A DNA stretch of 32,208 nucleotides from Candidatus Heimdallarchaeota archaeon (GTDB lineage: Archaea; Asgardarchaeota; Heimdallarchaeia; Heimdallarchaeales; Heimdallarchaeaceae): positions 1 to 32,208 of the forward strand of contig BPTK01000021.1 of assembly GCA_023705905.1 (NCBI GenBank). The letters run 5' to 3'. The position numbers and the translations under genes were made by a program. Numbering within the stretch: the stretch's first letter is position 1; every line of letters starts with the position of its first letter. Under the pieces are notes generated by a model. The model did not search any database and had not been told where the DNA came from. It saw nothing but the letters and a program-made list of their open reading frames with translations. This document shows positions 15,306-22,471 of this stretch, piece by piece.

Positions 15306-16823
15306 TTAGATTTGTTTAAATTCTATTACACGGAGATTGGTTGGCTGTTTAGTAATTTCAGCTTTTCGAGCACCAATTACCATTTTGATTCCTTTAGCGT
15401 GTGATTTTTCAAGTAACCGCTGGGTAATGACACCATCTATTAGCAATACATGTGCTTTCTCAATACCATCTAATTTAGTATGAATTTCACTTGCAGGGCT
15501 TCGTAAAATTTCTTTCTCTGCCTCATCAAAAACAACCGCTTCATGTTTTGATTTGATGTTTTTGACAGAAACGGACAAATATTCAGGCAGTTGAACTTTT
15601 CTTATCTCTCTTTGAGGAGGCCTACCACGTGGTCTGCCAGGAGGACGACTTGAAGGTCTACTAGAAGAAGGTCTGCTAGAAGAAGGTCTGCCAGGAGGAC
15701 GACTTGAAGGTCTGCTGGTAGCAGTCGACGGTCTTTTAGTAACCGCACTATCACGAGTTTGTCTTCCCTTTACAGGTTGTTTCACAGAAGTTGTTGGTTT
15801 AACAGTGGTTTCCTTTTTCACAGAGGAAGTTTTGGAAGCAACTGGCTTCGCATCTTTTCCAGATCTTGACGAAGGTTTAGGTTTAGGTTTCTTATCAGGT
15901 TCTTTTTTAGATCTGAGAATTCGTCTTTTCTTCTTATCCTCAGATTTACCTTTATTAAGAAATTCTTTTACTGTTTTCCCTTCATCCTCTCCTGTCATGA
16001 AAATAGTTTTTTCAACTACCAAAGCGTCGTTAAGGGCTTTGTTTACTTGATTTTTGTTTAAGTCTTCAACTTCTTTTCCTTTTGGAGCTCGTGCCACATA
16101 CTGTATATTTGCAACTTGAAGAAGTTCTTTAAGAATCAAATCACCGCCTCTATCCCCATCAAGGAAAGCTGTTACAGTTTTCTTCTTGATCAAATCAATT
16201 AATTTGGGGGGGACGCTGGTTCCATTCACCGCAATAGTGTTGTCAATACCATATTTCAGGAGATTAACTACATCTGCTCTTCCTTCTACCAGAATTGTTT
16301 TCTTTTGTCTTTCAAATCCAGGTCCTGCAGAAATTCCTTCATCAGTTAATTTAACTATTGAACCAGGTTTTGAGGATTTTTCAACTTCCAAGGTTATAGA
16401 AGAACTAAATGGGCTTACATTTTGATCCCATTGTCTCATAATTTCAGATGCACGATCAACAATTGATTGTCTTTTATTAACTCGCACATCAACTATCTCT
16501 TTTAGATGTATTTGGCAACTACATGGACCTACTCTATCTACCGTTTCAAGAGTAGCTGCGAGTATTGCGGTCTCTGTTCTTGATAAACTAGATGGGATAA
16601 CTATTTTGCCTGTAGTTTTTCCCCTACTACTAGAATAATCAACACTAATTCTTCCGATTCTACCGGTTTTTTGAAGTTCTCGGATGTCAAGGTTCTCACT
16701 CAGTAATCCGTCGGTTTGCCCATAAATGGCTCCAACGATATCTGGTTTCTCTACCACTCCATCGACTTCGAATTTTGCTGTAATTTCATATTTAGTTGTT
16801 GAAGTATCGGTTTTTGCACCCAT
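15306..16823 (-). CDS. dnaG: Archaeal DnaG-type primase (exosome-associated)
   Basis: 505 residues. The N-terminal part (about 10-150: KPDIVGAIYGQTDGLL, GRIGRISV, ETAILAATLETVDRVGPCSC) and a TOPRIM domain (about 170-260: ILVEGRADVVNLLKYG with Glu180, and AFLDGDRGGD with Asp222 and Asp224) are typical of archaeal DnaG, which is associated with the RNA exosome and has primase activity in some species. A Lys-rich then Arg/Pro/Ser repeat linker (about 295-405) is longer than usual, before the conserved C-terminal part (LPEYLSVSVKN, HVLLIDGVITQRLLEKSHAKG). The frame opens at a GTG at 16832, but this lies in AGGTGAAGG, so the ATG at 16823 is chosen. Confidence 0.93.
   Translation of the reverse strand: MGAKTDTSTTKYEITAKFEVDGVVEKPDIVGAIYGQTDGLLSENLDIRELQKTGRIGRISVDYSSSRGKTTGKIVIPSSLSRTETAILAATLETVDRVGPCSCQIHLKEIVDVRVNKRQSIVDRASEIMRQWDQNVSPFSSSITLEVEKSSKPGSIVKLTDEGISAGPGFERQKKTILVEGRADVVNLLKYGIDNTIAVNGTSVPPKLIDLIKKKTVTAFLDGDRGGDLILKELLQVANIQYVARAPKGKEVEDLNKNQVNKALNDALVVEKTIFMTGEDEGKTVKEFLNKGKSEDKKKRRILRSKKEPDKKPKPKPSSRSGKDAKPVASKTSSVKKETTVKPTTSVKQPVKGRQTRDSAVTKRPSTATSRPSSRPPGRPSSSRPSSSRPSSRPPGRPRGRPPQREIRKVQLPEYLSVSVKNIKSKHEAVVFDEAEKEILRSPASEIHTKLDGIEKAHVLLIDGVITQRLLEKSHAKGIKMVIGARKAEITKQPTNLRVIEFKQI
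15631..15713 (-). repeat. 29-nt direct repeat inside dnaG linker
   Basis: A 29-nt sequence beginning GGTCTGCCAGGAGGACGACT on the plus strand occurs exactly at 15631-15659 and 15685-15713, separated by shorter copies of its GGTCTGCTAGAAGAA-type unit. It encodes the Arg-Pro-Ser-rich linker (for example RPSSSRPSSRPPGR). The repeat looks like recent internal duplication. Confidence 0.8.
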
Positions 16824-16843
16824 ATCCTTCACCTACTTTTGTT

Positions 16844-16853
16844 TATTTATATA
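16844..16853 (-). promoter_or_regulatory. TATA box of dnaG
   Basis: TATATAAATA on the minus strand is a strong TATA element. Its centre is about 25 nt from the dnaG ATG, which would make the transcript nearly leaderless, although an AGGTGA site also precedes the ATG. One of these two signals is therefore probably not used, or transcription starts somewhat upstream. Confidence 0.5.
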
Positions 16854-17009
16854 TTGTAAAGTCAAAAAGAAAACCGATAGGTATATCCACTAATCCCTTC
16901 ACCCTCAATTACTTCCTATAAACTTAATTTAATCTGAATTTTTCAAACATGAAATACGCTTTTTTAGTGTATCTTGTAAGAGTATGATTTATGATTATGA
17001 TTATGTAAA

Positions 17010-17129
17010 GATCATCAGTGATCGTGATAGGTGATTGTAAGTGTGATACCCATCAGACTTCTTCCAACTTTTATGCAAACTTCAATGTTATTTGCTATCA
17101 AGGTATGTTCTTATACCTTTTAGTCTGAT
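17010..17129. other. Intergenic region with nested inverted repeats (possible structured RNA)
   Basis: In the 490-bp gap between divergent dnaG and the next gene several repeats cluster. GATCA-TCAG-TGATC lies at 17010-17023. ATCAGACT (17052-17059) pairs with AGTCTGAT (17122-17129) and encloses two hairpins, GCAAA/TTTGC (17075-17079, 17091-17095) and AAGGTAT/ATACCTT (17100-17106, 17113-17119). This gives a 78-nt three-way-junction shape on either strand. It is not a tRNA: no T-arm TTCRA loop is present. An ATGATT-type short repeat lies at 16984-17004. Nothing else is seen in the gap except a TTTAAATAA TATA-like element at about 17275-17283. Confidence 0.4.
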
Positions 17130-17313
17130 TTGTAAACTAATCTATTTAGTTCAAGAAAATAAAGGTTAGAGTGTGTTAAAAACGTTCCCATATATCACAA
17201 TACGTCACATTTTCAGAGAATAGTTCTACATTCCTACTGTATGTCACTAACAATTAGGTAATCTTTTGCTTAACTTTAAATAATAAATAATTCAATTTTA
17301 TTTAGAGATTAAC

Positions 17314-17760
17314 ATGAGCACAGCATTATATGTAGGCATAGGTGTGGCAATTTTTCTAGCAGGAAGTTTCTTAATCATTTATTTCTCTTTAAAGAGAAGA
17401 AAAAAAGCAAGGAACCCAATATTTGAAAGAGCCAATGATACAATTGTTATCGTAACACAACGTATTCATACTATGAATCAAAGAATAGAAAAATTGGATA
17501 GTGGTGTTACTAAATTAGTTATAGCTAAAGAAAAGAATGATTCCTCACTAATTGATGAAACCATTGACATGGGAAGCATTCAAACCAAGATTGATCAAAA
17601 TAAAAAAGAAGTAGAAGAGCTTATTGCGGATATAAAAGACCTTAGGGATTATAAGACAGAAATTGAAGAGATTATAAAAAGAAAAGAGGAAAATGATTTG
17701 GAAGAATTAGAGAAACTCTTAGATGCTGTTAAGGAGAAACTTCAATACAGATTCATTTGA
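17314..17760 (+). CDS. Membrane-anchored coiled-coil protein
   Basis: 148 residues. One N-terminal membrane helix (about 5-27, ALYVGIGVAIFLAGSFLIIY) is followed by a basic stop-transfer patch (LKRRKKARN) and then a charged helical region (about 45-145) with heptad-like spacing (IEKLDSGVTKLV, IDQNKKEVEELIADIKDLRD, EELEKLLDAVKEKL). The topology should be N-out with a cytosolic coil. There is no signal-peptidase site. No family is recognised; similar small anchored coils serve as scaffolds or partners of larger complexes. It stands alone, with its own TATA-like element about 35 bp upstream and GGTAATC-like sequence further away, but no strong ribosome binding site. Confidence 0.65.
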   Translation: MSTALYVGIGVAIFLAGSFLIIYFSLKRRKKARNPIFERANDTIVIVTQRIHTMNQRIEKLDSGVTKLVIAKEKNDSSLIDETIDMGSIQTKIDQNKKEVEELIADIKDLRDYKTEIEEIIKRKEENDLEELEKLLDAVKEKLQYRFI

Positions 17761-17878
17761 TTCGATAAAATAATCATGTTTCCCTTTTTCTAGTGAGTTT
17801 TTTATATTCTTGCTCTTAATAGAAATGCTTTTATTAACTTGTTTAAAGCAGAAATTAAAATAATTGAGGTATGCTTGA

Positions 17879-18037
17879 ATGCCAGTTACAAACCCAGAAT
17901 ACCGCGCAATAGCTCGTTCTCATATTATGAATAGAAAAGTGTGTAGAAAGTGCTACGCTACAAATCCACCTAACGCCAAAAAATGCAGAAAATGCAGATC
18001 ACCAGAATTACGAATGAAACGTTCAAATAAAAAATAA
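17879..18037 (+). CDS. rpl40e: Ribosomal protein eL40 (L40e)
   Basis: 52 residues, the usual archaeal length. A four-Cys zinc motif is formed by VCRKC (Cys22, Cys25) and KCRKC (Cys36, Cys39) in the segment VCRKCYATNPPNAKKCRKCR, with a basic tail (LRMKRSNKK). This is the large-subunit protein eL40, which in eukaryotes is made as a ubiquitin fusion but in archaea stands alone as here. It binds 23S rRNA. The ATG at 17879 follows a GAGGT site about 10 nt upstream. It sits in a set of translation-related genes (NusA-like factor, Pth2, TruD). Confidence 0.95.
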   Translation: MPVTNPEYRAIARSHIMNRKVCRKCYATNPPNAKKCRKCRSPELRMKRSNKK

Positions 18038-18077
18038 TGGTGAATTAGAAATTAGGTTAGGATACAATGTTTGGTGC

Positions 18078-18102
18078 ATTTACATAAAACTTAAATGTAA
18101 AT
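18078..18102 (+). promoter_or_regulatory. 8-bp inverted repeat between eL40 and coiled-coil gene
   Basis: ATTTACAT (18078-18085) and ATGTAAAT (18095-18102) are perfect complements with a 9-nt spacer. It lies 26-50 bp upstream of a TATA-like TTTATATA (18128-18135). It may be an operator of the following gene or a hairpin at the 3' end of the eL40 transcript. Confidence 0.35.
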
Positions 18103-18175
18103 TATTCCCTCGATTATTTAATTGTTATTTATATACTAAATAAGAACTCTGAACCTATAACAACGTGGTAAGTAT

Positions 18176-19075
18176 ATGAGTGTCGAAAGTGAAGAAATGA
18201 GCTTGGAAGAAAAGAAAGTGCATTTAGGTTCACTAAGATTGAAGCGAAAAGATTTCATTGATAAACTCCGAGCATGCAATGAAAAACGTAATGAAATCAG
18301 AAGCAGTCGGGACCAGAAAAACAAGCAGGCTAAAGATTCATTCAATACAGCCAAAACTTCTAAGGAACGAAGAGATCAAATAAATGAAGAAGTTCAAGTT
18401 CGCAAACAAATGCGAGACATACTGCGCGAAGATGCAGACAAGATAGGTAAAAGACTTGTCGAATTAGGGTCGCAAATGAAGAACGTTGGAGTTCCAAAAA
18501 ATAGAAGGGTAGGAGAAAAAATACGTCGTTTAGAAAGACAGTTAGAAACAACTCCCTTTTTAACCAAAGAAATGGAAAAAAGTACACTTGTTCAATTAGA
18601 AGAACTAAGTGCAGAATTTGAAAAAATAGAACAGTTCAAGGATTTGCGAAGTGAAGTACGCGATATTCAAAATAAACTTCGGCATATGCAAACTGAAATT
18701 AAGACATATCATACAAGTGTCACAACACTTGCTCAAGAATCTCAAATTCATCAGGAAAAAATGCTTGAAGCAACCAAAGAAGCTAGGAAAATTAAAGACG
18801 AAGCTGATGCTGCTCATGCAGAAGTAATAGCCCTCAGCGGTCAAATTACAGAAATTCGTAAAACTCTTGATGGTTTAACTCAAGAGGTTAAAAAACTTTC
18901 TAACGAATTTGGAATTGAACTTCATGCTGTTAGAAAAGCCAGAAGAGTAGAGGTTAAGCGCGCAAGAGATGAAAAGCTGGACGCAAGGGCTGAAGAAATT
19001 CTTGGTAGATATAAAGAGGGTAATAAATTAACTTTAGATGAATTTAAGGTTCTCATGGAACGAGGATTAATTTAA
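18176..19075 (+). CDS. Coiled-coil protein, COG1340 type
   Basis: 299 residues, nearly all charged helix with heptads from about 5 to 250 (SLEEKKVHLGSLRLKRKDFI, KRRDQINEEV-like segments, TLDGLTQEVKKLSNEFGIEL). Two features go beyond a generic coil: the central VPKNRRVGEKIRRLERQLET segment, where a break in the coil is expected, and a small C-terminal domain (DARAEEILGRYKEGNKLTLDEFKVLMERGLI). These match the archaeal COG1340 coiled-coil family, often mislabelled phosphoserine phosphatase; no phosphatase motif exists here. The family is widespread in archaea and often lies beside translation genes, as it does here. Molecular role unknown. Confidence 0.75.
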   Translation: MSVESEEMSLEEKKVHLGSLRLKRKDFIDKLRACNEKRNEIRSSRDQKNKQAKDSFNTAKTSKERRDQINEEVQVRKQMRDILREDADKIGKRLVELGSQMKNVGVPKNRRVGEKIRRLERQLETTPFLTKEMEKSTLVQLEELSAEFEKIEQFKDLRSEVRDIQNKLRHMQTEIKTYHTSVTTLAQESQIHQEKMLEATKEARKIKDEADAAHAEVIALSGQITEIRKTLDGLTQEVKKLSNEFGIELHAVRKARRVEVKRARDEKLDARAEEILGRYKEGNKLTLDEFKVLMERGLI

Positions 19076-19196
19076 TAAGAAAATTCTTTCTATTTATTGT
19101 TAAACATCACTATTTTTTGTTTAGAATACTCACAGTATTCACAATTCTTAAAATATCCAAGTATAACCATACAATAAATAGCTTAGGTGGCTATGC

Positions 19197-19700
19197 GTGA
19201 AATTACCCGTGTGTTTAATTGATGCTCAAACAAATACTCTATGCAGAAAGTGTAAACAACTTTATCGTGAAGGAAAAATTACCGATTCTGATATAGAGTT
19301 ATCAAAGATATTGGTTGACCTTTCCAAAGGCAACAAAGCTATGAAAGATATTGCGTTCTATTCATCAGTAGAGCTTGATGACGTCATTATTTTAGTTACA
19401 AGAAAACAAGATGTCCCAATGCTGTCTAGACCAGAAATTGTGGATAAAATAAAGCAGTATTCTAATAAAAATGTAAGATTTCTAGAAAAAACAAACGACC
19501 CTCGAAAACTTGTTGAGAGTCTCATTGATCCTGTTCCTGTTGCAAAAGTATCCACTTTGTATATTCCTCCTTTAAGCGATAAAGAATATAAAATTGAAAT
19601 TGATAAGAAGTATGAACAGGAGTTGCCAATCCCCATAGGTGTTATTATTCAAACAGTTAATTCTGTGCTGAACACAGAAGCTTTTATTGAATTCACTTAA
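19197..19700 (+). CDS. NusA-like archaeal KH-domain protein with Zn finger
   Basis: 167 residues. The start is a GTG with AGGTGG about 8 nt upstream. The N-terminus MKLPVCLIDAQTNTLCRKCK has Cys6, Cys16 and Cys19, a small zinc knuckle. The helix EGKITDSDIELSKILVDLSK and the strands VELDDVIILVTRKQDVPML followed by IVDKIKQYSNKNVRFLEKTN form the KH-like RNA-binding part seen in the archaeal NusA-like family, but the KH GxxG loop is not conserved in plain form (KQDV). The C-terminal third adds a further alpha/beta segment. It is probably an RNA-binding factor linked to transcription or rRNA; the exact function is not known. Confidence 0.7.
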   Translation: MKLPVCLIDAQTNTLCRKCKQLYREGKITDSDIELSKILVDLSKGNKAMKDIAFYSSVELDDVIILVTRKQDVPMLSRPEIVDKIKQYSNKNVRFLEKTNDPRKLVESLIDPVPVAKVSTLYIPPLSDKEYKIEIDKKYEQELPIPIGVIIQTVNSVLNTEAFIEFT

Positions 19701-19832
19701 AGGACATGAAGAAATCTCTTACAAATACTAGCGGTAGTACTATAGGTTAGGATTATCGTTAGAAAAATAGTGCAATTAAGAATTTGAAATGTTTATATTT
19801 CGAATTACTCAACACTTTCTAATCGTTACAGA

Positions 19833-19840
19833 TTTAAACA
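19833..19840 (+). promoter_or_regulatory. TATA box of pth2, leaderless arrangement
   Basis: TTTAAACA centred near 19836 predicts transcription start at about 19861, two bases before the pth2 ATG. No ribosome binding site precedes that ATG. The mRNA is therefore probably leaderless. Confidence 0.5.
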
Positions 19841-19862
19841 CATACTTACTACTATCTTCGTG

Positions 19863-20222
19863 ATGCCATTCATTTATAAACAAGTTATTGCTGTGCGGAC
19901 AGATCTTAAAATGTCTAAAGGAAAGATTGCCGTTCAAGTTGCACACGGTTCTATTTCTGCATATTTGAAAACAAAAAAATACTATCCAGACTGGGCAGAT
20001 AAATGGATTTTAATGGGGCAAAAAAAAGTTACTGTCAAAGTAAATTCTGAAGAAGCGATTCATGAACTTGCTGAAAAAGCACGAAGATTCGATATTCCTT
20101 ATGCTGTAATTAATGATGCTGGATTAACTCAATTACCTCCTGGAACAACCACAGTAATTGGAATTGGACCATCTTTGGATCAAAATATCGATAAAGTTTC
20201 GAAAGAATTACCACTGTTGTAA
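19863..20222 (+). CDS. pth2: Peptidyl-tRNA hydrolase Pth2
   Basis: 119 residues, the normal size of the archaeal/eukaryotic Pth2 family. It shows IYKQVIAVRTDLKMSKGKIA with the conserved Lys, then VQVAHGS (His28), and the C-terminal INDAGLTQLPPGTTTVIGIGP stretch around the conserved Asp. The enzyme frees tRNA from peptidyl-tRNA that has dropped off ribosomes. A GTG at 19860 would add one Met; the ATG fits the family. It is followed after 12 nt by truD in the same direction, and both act on tRNA, so they are probably cotranscribed. Confidence 0.96.
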   Translation: MPFIYKQVIAVRTDLKMSKGKIAVQVAHGSISAYLKTKKYYPDWADKWILMGQKKVTVKVNSEEAIHELAEKARRFDIPYAVINDAGLTQLPPGTTTVIGIGPSLDQNIDKVSKELPLL

Positions 20223-20234
20223 GAGCTGAAATAA

Positions 20235-21488
20235 ATGAAGAATAACTCTTCTTCTGAATTGTTAACCCCCTTAATTACAGAATCTCAAGGTACTGGAGGA
20301 GAGATTAAACATTTTCCTGAAGATTTCATTGTAAGCGAAATAATTGACAAAGAACACAAATTAGACCCACGTGTAGAAAGGATAGAATTACCAGGAAAAC
20401 CTGGGTTGTTTCTCCACTTCGTTTTAGTGAAGAGGGATATTGATACATCTGACGCTCTAGATTGGATAGCAAGGTTATGGAAAATTGAACGTAATGATAT
20501 CAGCATTGCAGGTTCTAAGGATAAAAGAGCCTTGACAGCTCAAAGAGTGTGTGTCTGGGGTTTGAAAGAAAAATTTGAAAATGGGGTATTGAACTCTTTA
20601 GATTTACCAAAAATAAAAACACATTCCCTATGTTTAAGATTAAAAGAAATAAGATTAGGTAATCTTTGGGGTAATGCATTTAATATTGTTATCAGAAATA
20701 TAGACCAGTTTCAAGAAGAAACACGAAATTTTGTCGAAGAATCGCTTGAAGAAATTTCTACGAAGGGAGGTGTGTTAAATGGTTTCGGCATTCAAAGATT
20801 TGGTGAATCAAGGCCTATAACACATCAAATTGGCAGAATATTGGTTCAAGGCGACTTTGAACTTGCAATTAAAACCTATATCGGTAAAGTTTTTGAAAGT
20901 GAATCAGAGGAAATACAAGAAGCCAGAAAAATCTACTGGGAGACAGAGAATTGCACTAAAGCTCTGGATCTTTTTCCAAGGTTCTTGACAATCGAAAGGA
21001 AATTATTAAGAGAATTAATCAAACGTAGGATGAACTACGAACAAGTGTTTTTCTCTTTACCTCCACAATTCAGAAAATTGTTTATGCACGCATTCCAAGC
21101 AAAGCTTTTCAACAAATATTTAACTTTAAGATGGAATGATCACAGCCAAAATTTACAAGAATGTATAGCAGGTGAAACAATAAAGAACGGTAGAATTCAC
21201 GCGCCCATAATAGGTCGAAAAACGGTTTTATCAGGTGATGTTAAAAATATCTATGAAGAAATCTTTAGTGAAGAAGAGATAGACATTGATATTTTTCAAA
21301 ATCAAATTATTCAAAAAATCGGAGGACAAGGAACGTCTAGAGCTATAAGCTTTTTGCCTAATAATCTACAAATTGAAAATGTATTAACAGATGAAATCAA
21401 TGATAAAAAGACAAAAGCAGAAATTAGTTTCAATATCCCTAAGGGTTCATATGCAACTGAATTATTGCGAGAGATTATGAAAATATAG
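20235..21488 (+). CDS. truD: tRNA pseudouridine synthase TruD
   Basis: 417 residues. The TruD catalytic motif IAGSKDKRALTAQ (Asp96) is present, as is the N-terminal EDFIVSEI strand, HFVLVKRDIDT, GNLWGNAFNIVIRN and the GVLNGFGIQRFGESRP segment, which is the family's second signature. The protein has the insertion typical of archaeal TruD in its middle. It converts U13 (position 13 family) of tRNA to pseudouridine. It starts 12 nt after the pth2 stop; a weak AGAGCTGA precedes the ATG. The C-terminus (SFNIPKGSYATELLREIMK) is the usual end of the family. Confidence 0.95.
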   Translation: MKNNSSSELLTPLITESQGTGGEIKHFPEDFIVSEIIDKEHKLDPRVERIELPGKPGLFLHFVLVKRDIDTSDALDWIARLWKIERNDISIAGSKDKRALTAQRVCVWGLKEKFENGVLNSLDLPKIKTHSLCLRLKEIRLGNLWGNAFNIVIRNIDQFQEETRNFVEESLEEISTKGGVLNGFGIQRFGESRPITHQIGRILVQGDFELAIKTYIGKVFESESEEIQEARKIYWETENCTKALDLFPRFLTIERKLLRELIKRRMNYEQVFFSLPPQFRKLFMHAFQAKLFNKYLTLRWNDHSQNLQECIAGETIKNGRIHAPIIGRKTVLSGDVKNIYEEIFSEEEIDIDIFQNQIIQKIGGQGTSRAISFLPNNLQIENVLTDEINDKKTKAEISFNIPKGSYATELLREIMKI

Positions 21489-21607
21489 TAGTTAATTCTC
21501 CATTTATGATGTATATAGGGAATTATTCAAATAAGGAAGAAAAATTAGAGAAAATAACGCATAATTGCACGTACTTATCCCGAAAAATATCAGAGAGTGA
21601 ATCTAAT

Positions 21608-22471
21608 ATGTTTACCTTGATAGATCGTAAAGATGTAACAGCAGAGAGTGTTTGGTTTAAAATTGAAGCCCCAGATGTTGCTAGAGTATGCAAAGCTGGA
21701 CAGTTTGTAATTATTCGAGCAAATGATAAAGGTGAAAGAATTCCTTTAACTATTGCAGATTGGGATGTAAACGAAGGATGGGTAACAGTTATCTTTCAAA
21801 AAGTTGGAGCTAGCACTTATGAGTTAGCAGATTTATGTAAGGGGGACTATTTACAAGATTGTGTGGGACCATTAGGAATCCCAACCTATGTTGAAAATGC
21901 TGGTAACACAGTAGTAATTGGTGGAGGGCTAGGAATTGCAATTGCAACACCAGTTGCTAGAGCATATAAGCAAGCAGGAAATCATACCGACGTTATAATT
22001 GGAGTTAGAAACAAAGAATTATTATTCAACGTAGAAGAAATTCGAGAATTTGCAGATGAATTATATATATGCACAGATGATGGTTCAGAGGGAAGGCAAG
22101 GGTTTGTTACAGACCAATTATTAGAAATGATTGAGAGCGGCCAACAAATCGACACAGTTTTTTGTGTGGGTCCTCCAATTATGATGAAATTTGTTGCAAA
22201 AGTAACAGAACCTTTCAATCTCAAGACCATAGCGAGTCTTAATACTATAATGTTAGATGGCACTGGTATGTGTGGTGCGTGTAGAGTAACGGTGGGGGGA
22301 GAAACAAAATTCGCTTGTGTTGATGGACCTGATTTCGATGCTCATCTAGTCGAATGGGAAGAAACAATGTCGCGATTATCTGGTTATAAAGAGGAAGAAA
22401 AAGAAGCGATGGAGCATTATCAAAAACATCGTAAAGGATGTCAATGTAATAAAGAAGGGGAACAAAAATGA
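21608..22471 (+). CDS. nfnA: NfnA/SudB-like FAD and NAD(P)-binding subunit
   Basis: 287 residues from the ATG at 21608. It has an FAD-binding barrel (RIPLTIADW), a nucleotide-binding fold (VVIGGGLGIAIATPVARAY, CVGPPIMMKF) and a 2Fe-2S Cys set (DGTGMCGACRVTV, FACVDGPDFDAHLVEW). This matches the small subunit of NADH-dependent ferredoxin:NADP+ oxidoreductase (NfnA) and the related SudB. The frame is open back to 21506, but a GAGAGTGA site about 8 nt ahead of 21608 and the family start MFTLIDRK support the shorter protein. It overlaps nfnB by ATGA. The pair can bifurcate electrons between NADPH, ferredoxin and NADH in bacteria; direction here is inferred. Confidence 0.88.
   Translation: MFTLIDRKDVTAESVWFKIEAPDVARVCKAGQFVIIRANDKGERIPLTIADWDVNEGWVTVIFQKVGASTYELADLCKGDYLQDCVGPLGIPTYVENAGNTVVIGGGLGIAIATPVARAYKQAGNHTDVIIGVRNKELLFNVEEIREFADELYICTDDGSEGRQGFVTDQLLEMIESGQQIDTVFCVGPPIMMKFVAKVTEPFNLKTIASLNTIMLDGTGMCGACRVTVGGETKFACVDGPDFDAHLVEWEETMSRLSGYKEEEKEAMEHYQKHRKGCQCNKEGEQK

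Noticed and set aside
16984-17030. C/D box guide RNA
   Set aside because: TGATGA-like stretches occur, but no properly spaced D box (CTGA) pair is present on either strand.
18176-19075. Phosphoserine phosphatase annotation
   Set aside because: The family is sometimes so labelled, but the protein is a coiled coil without any phosphatase motif.
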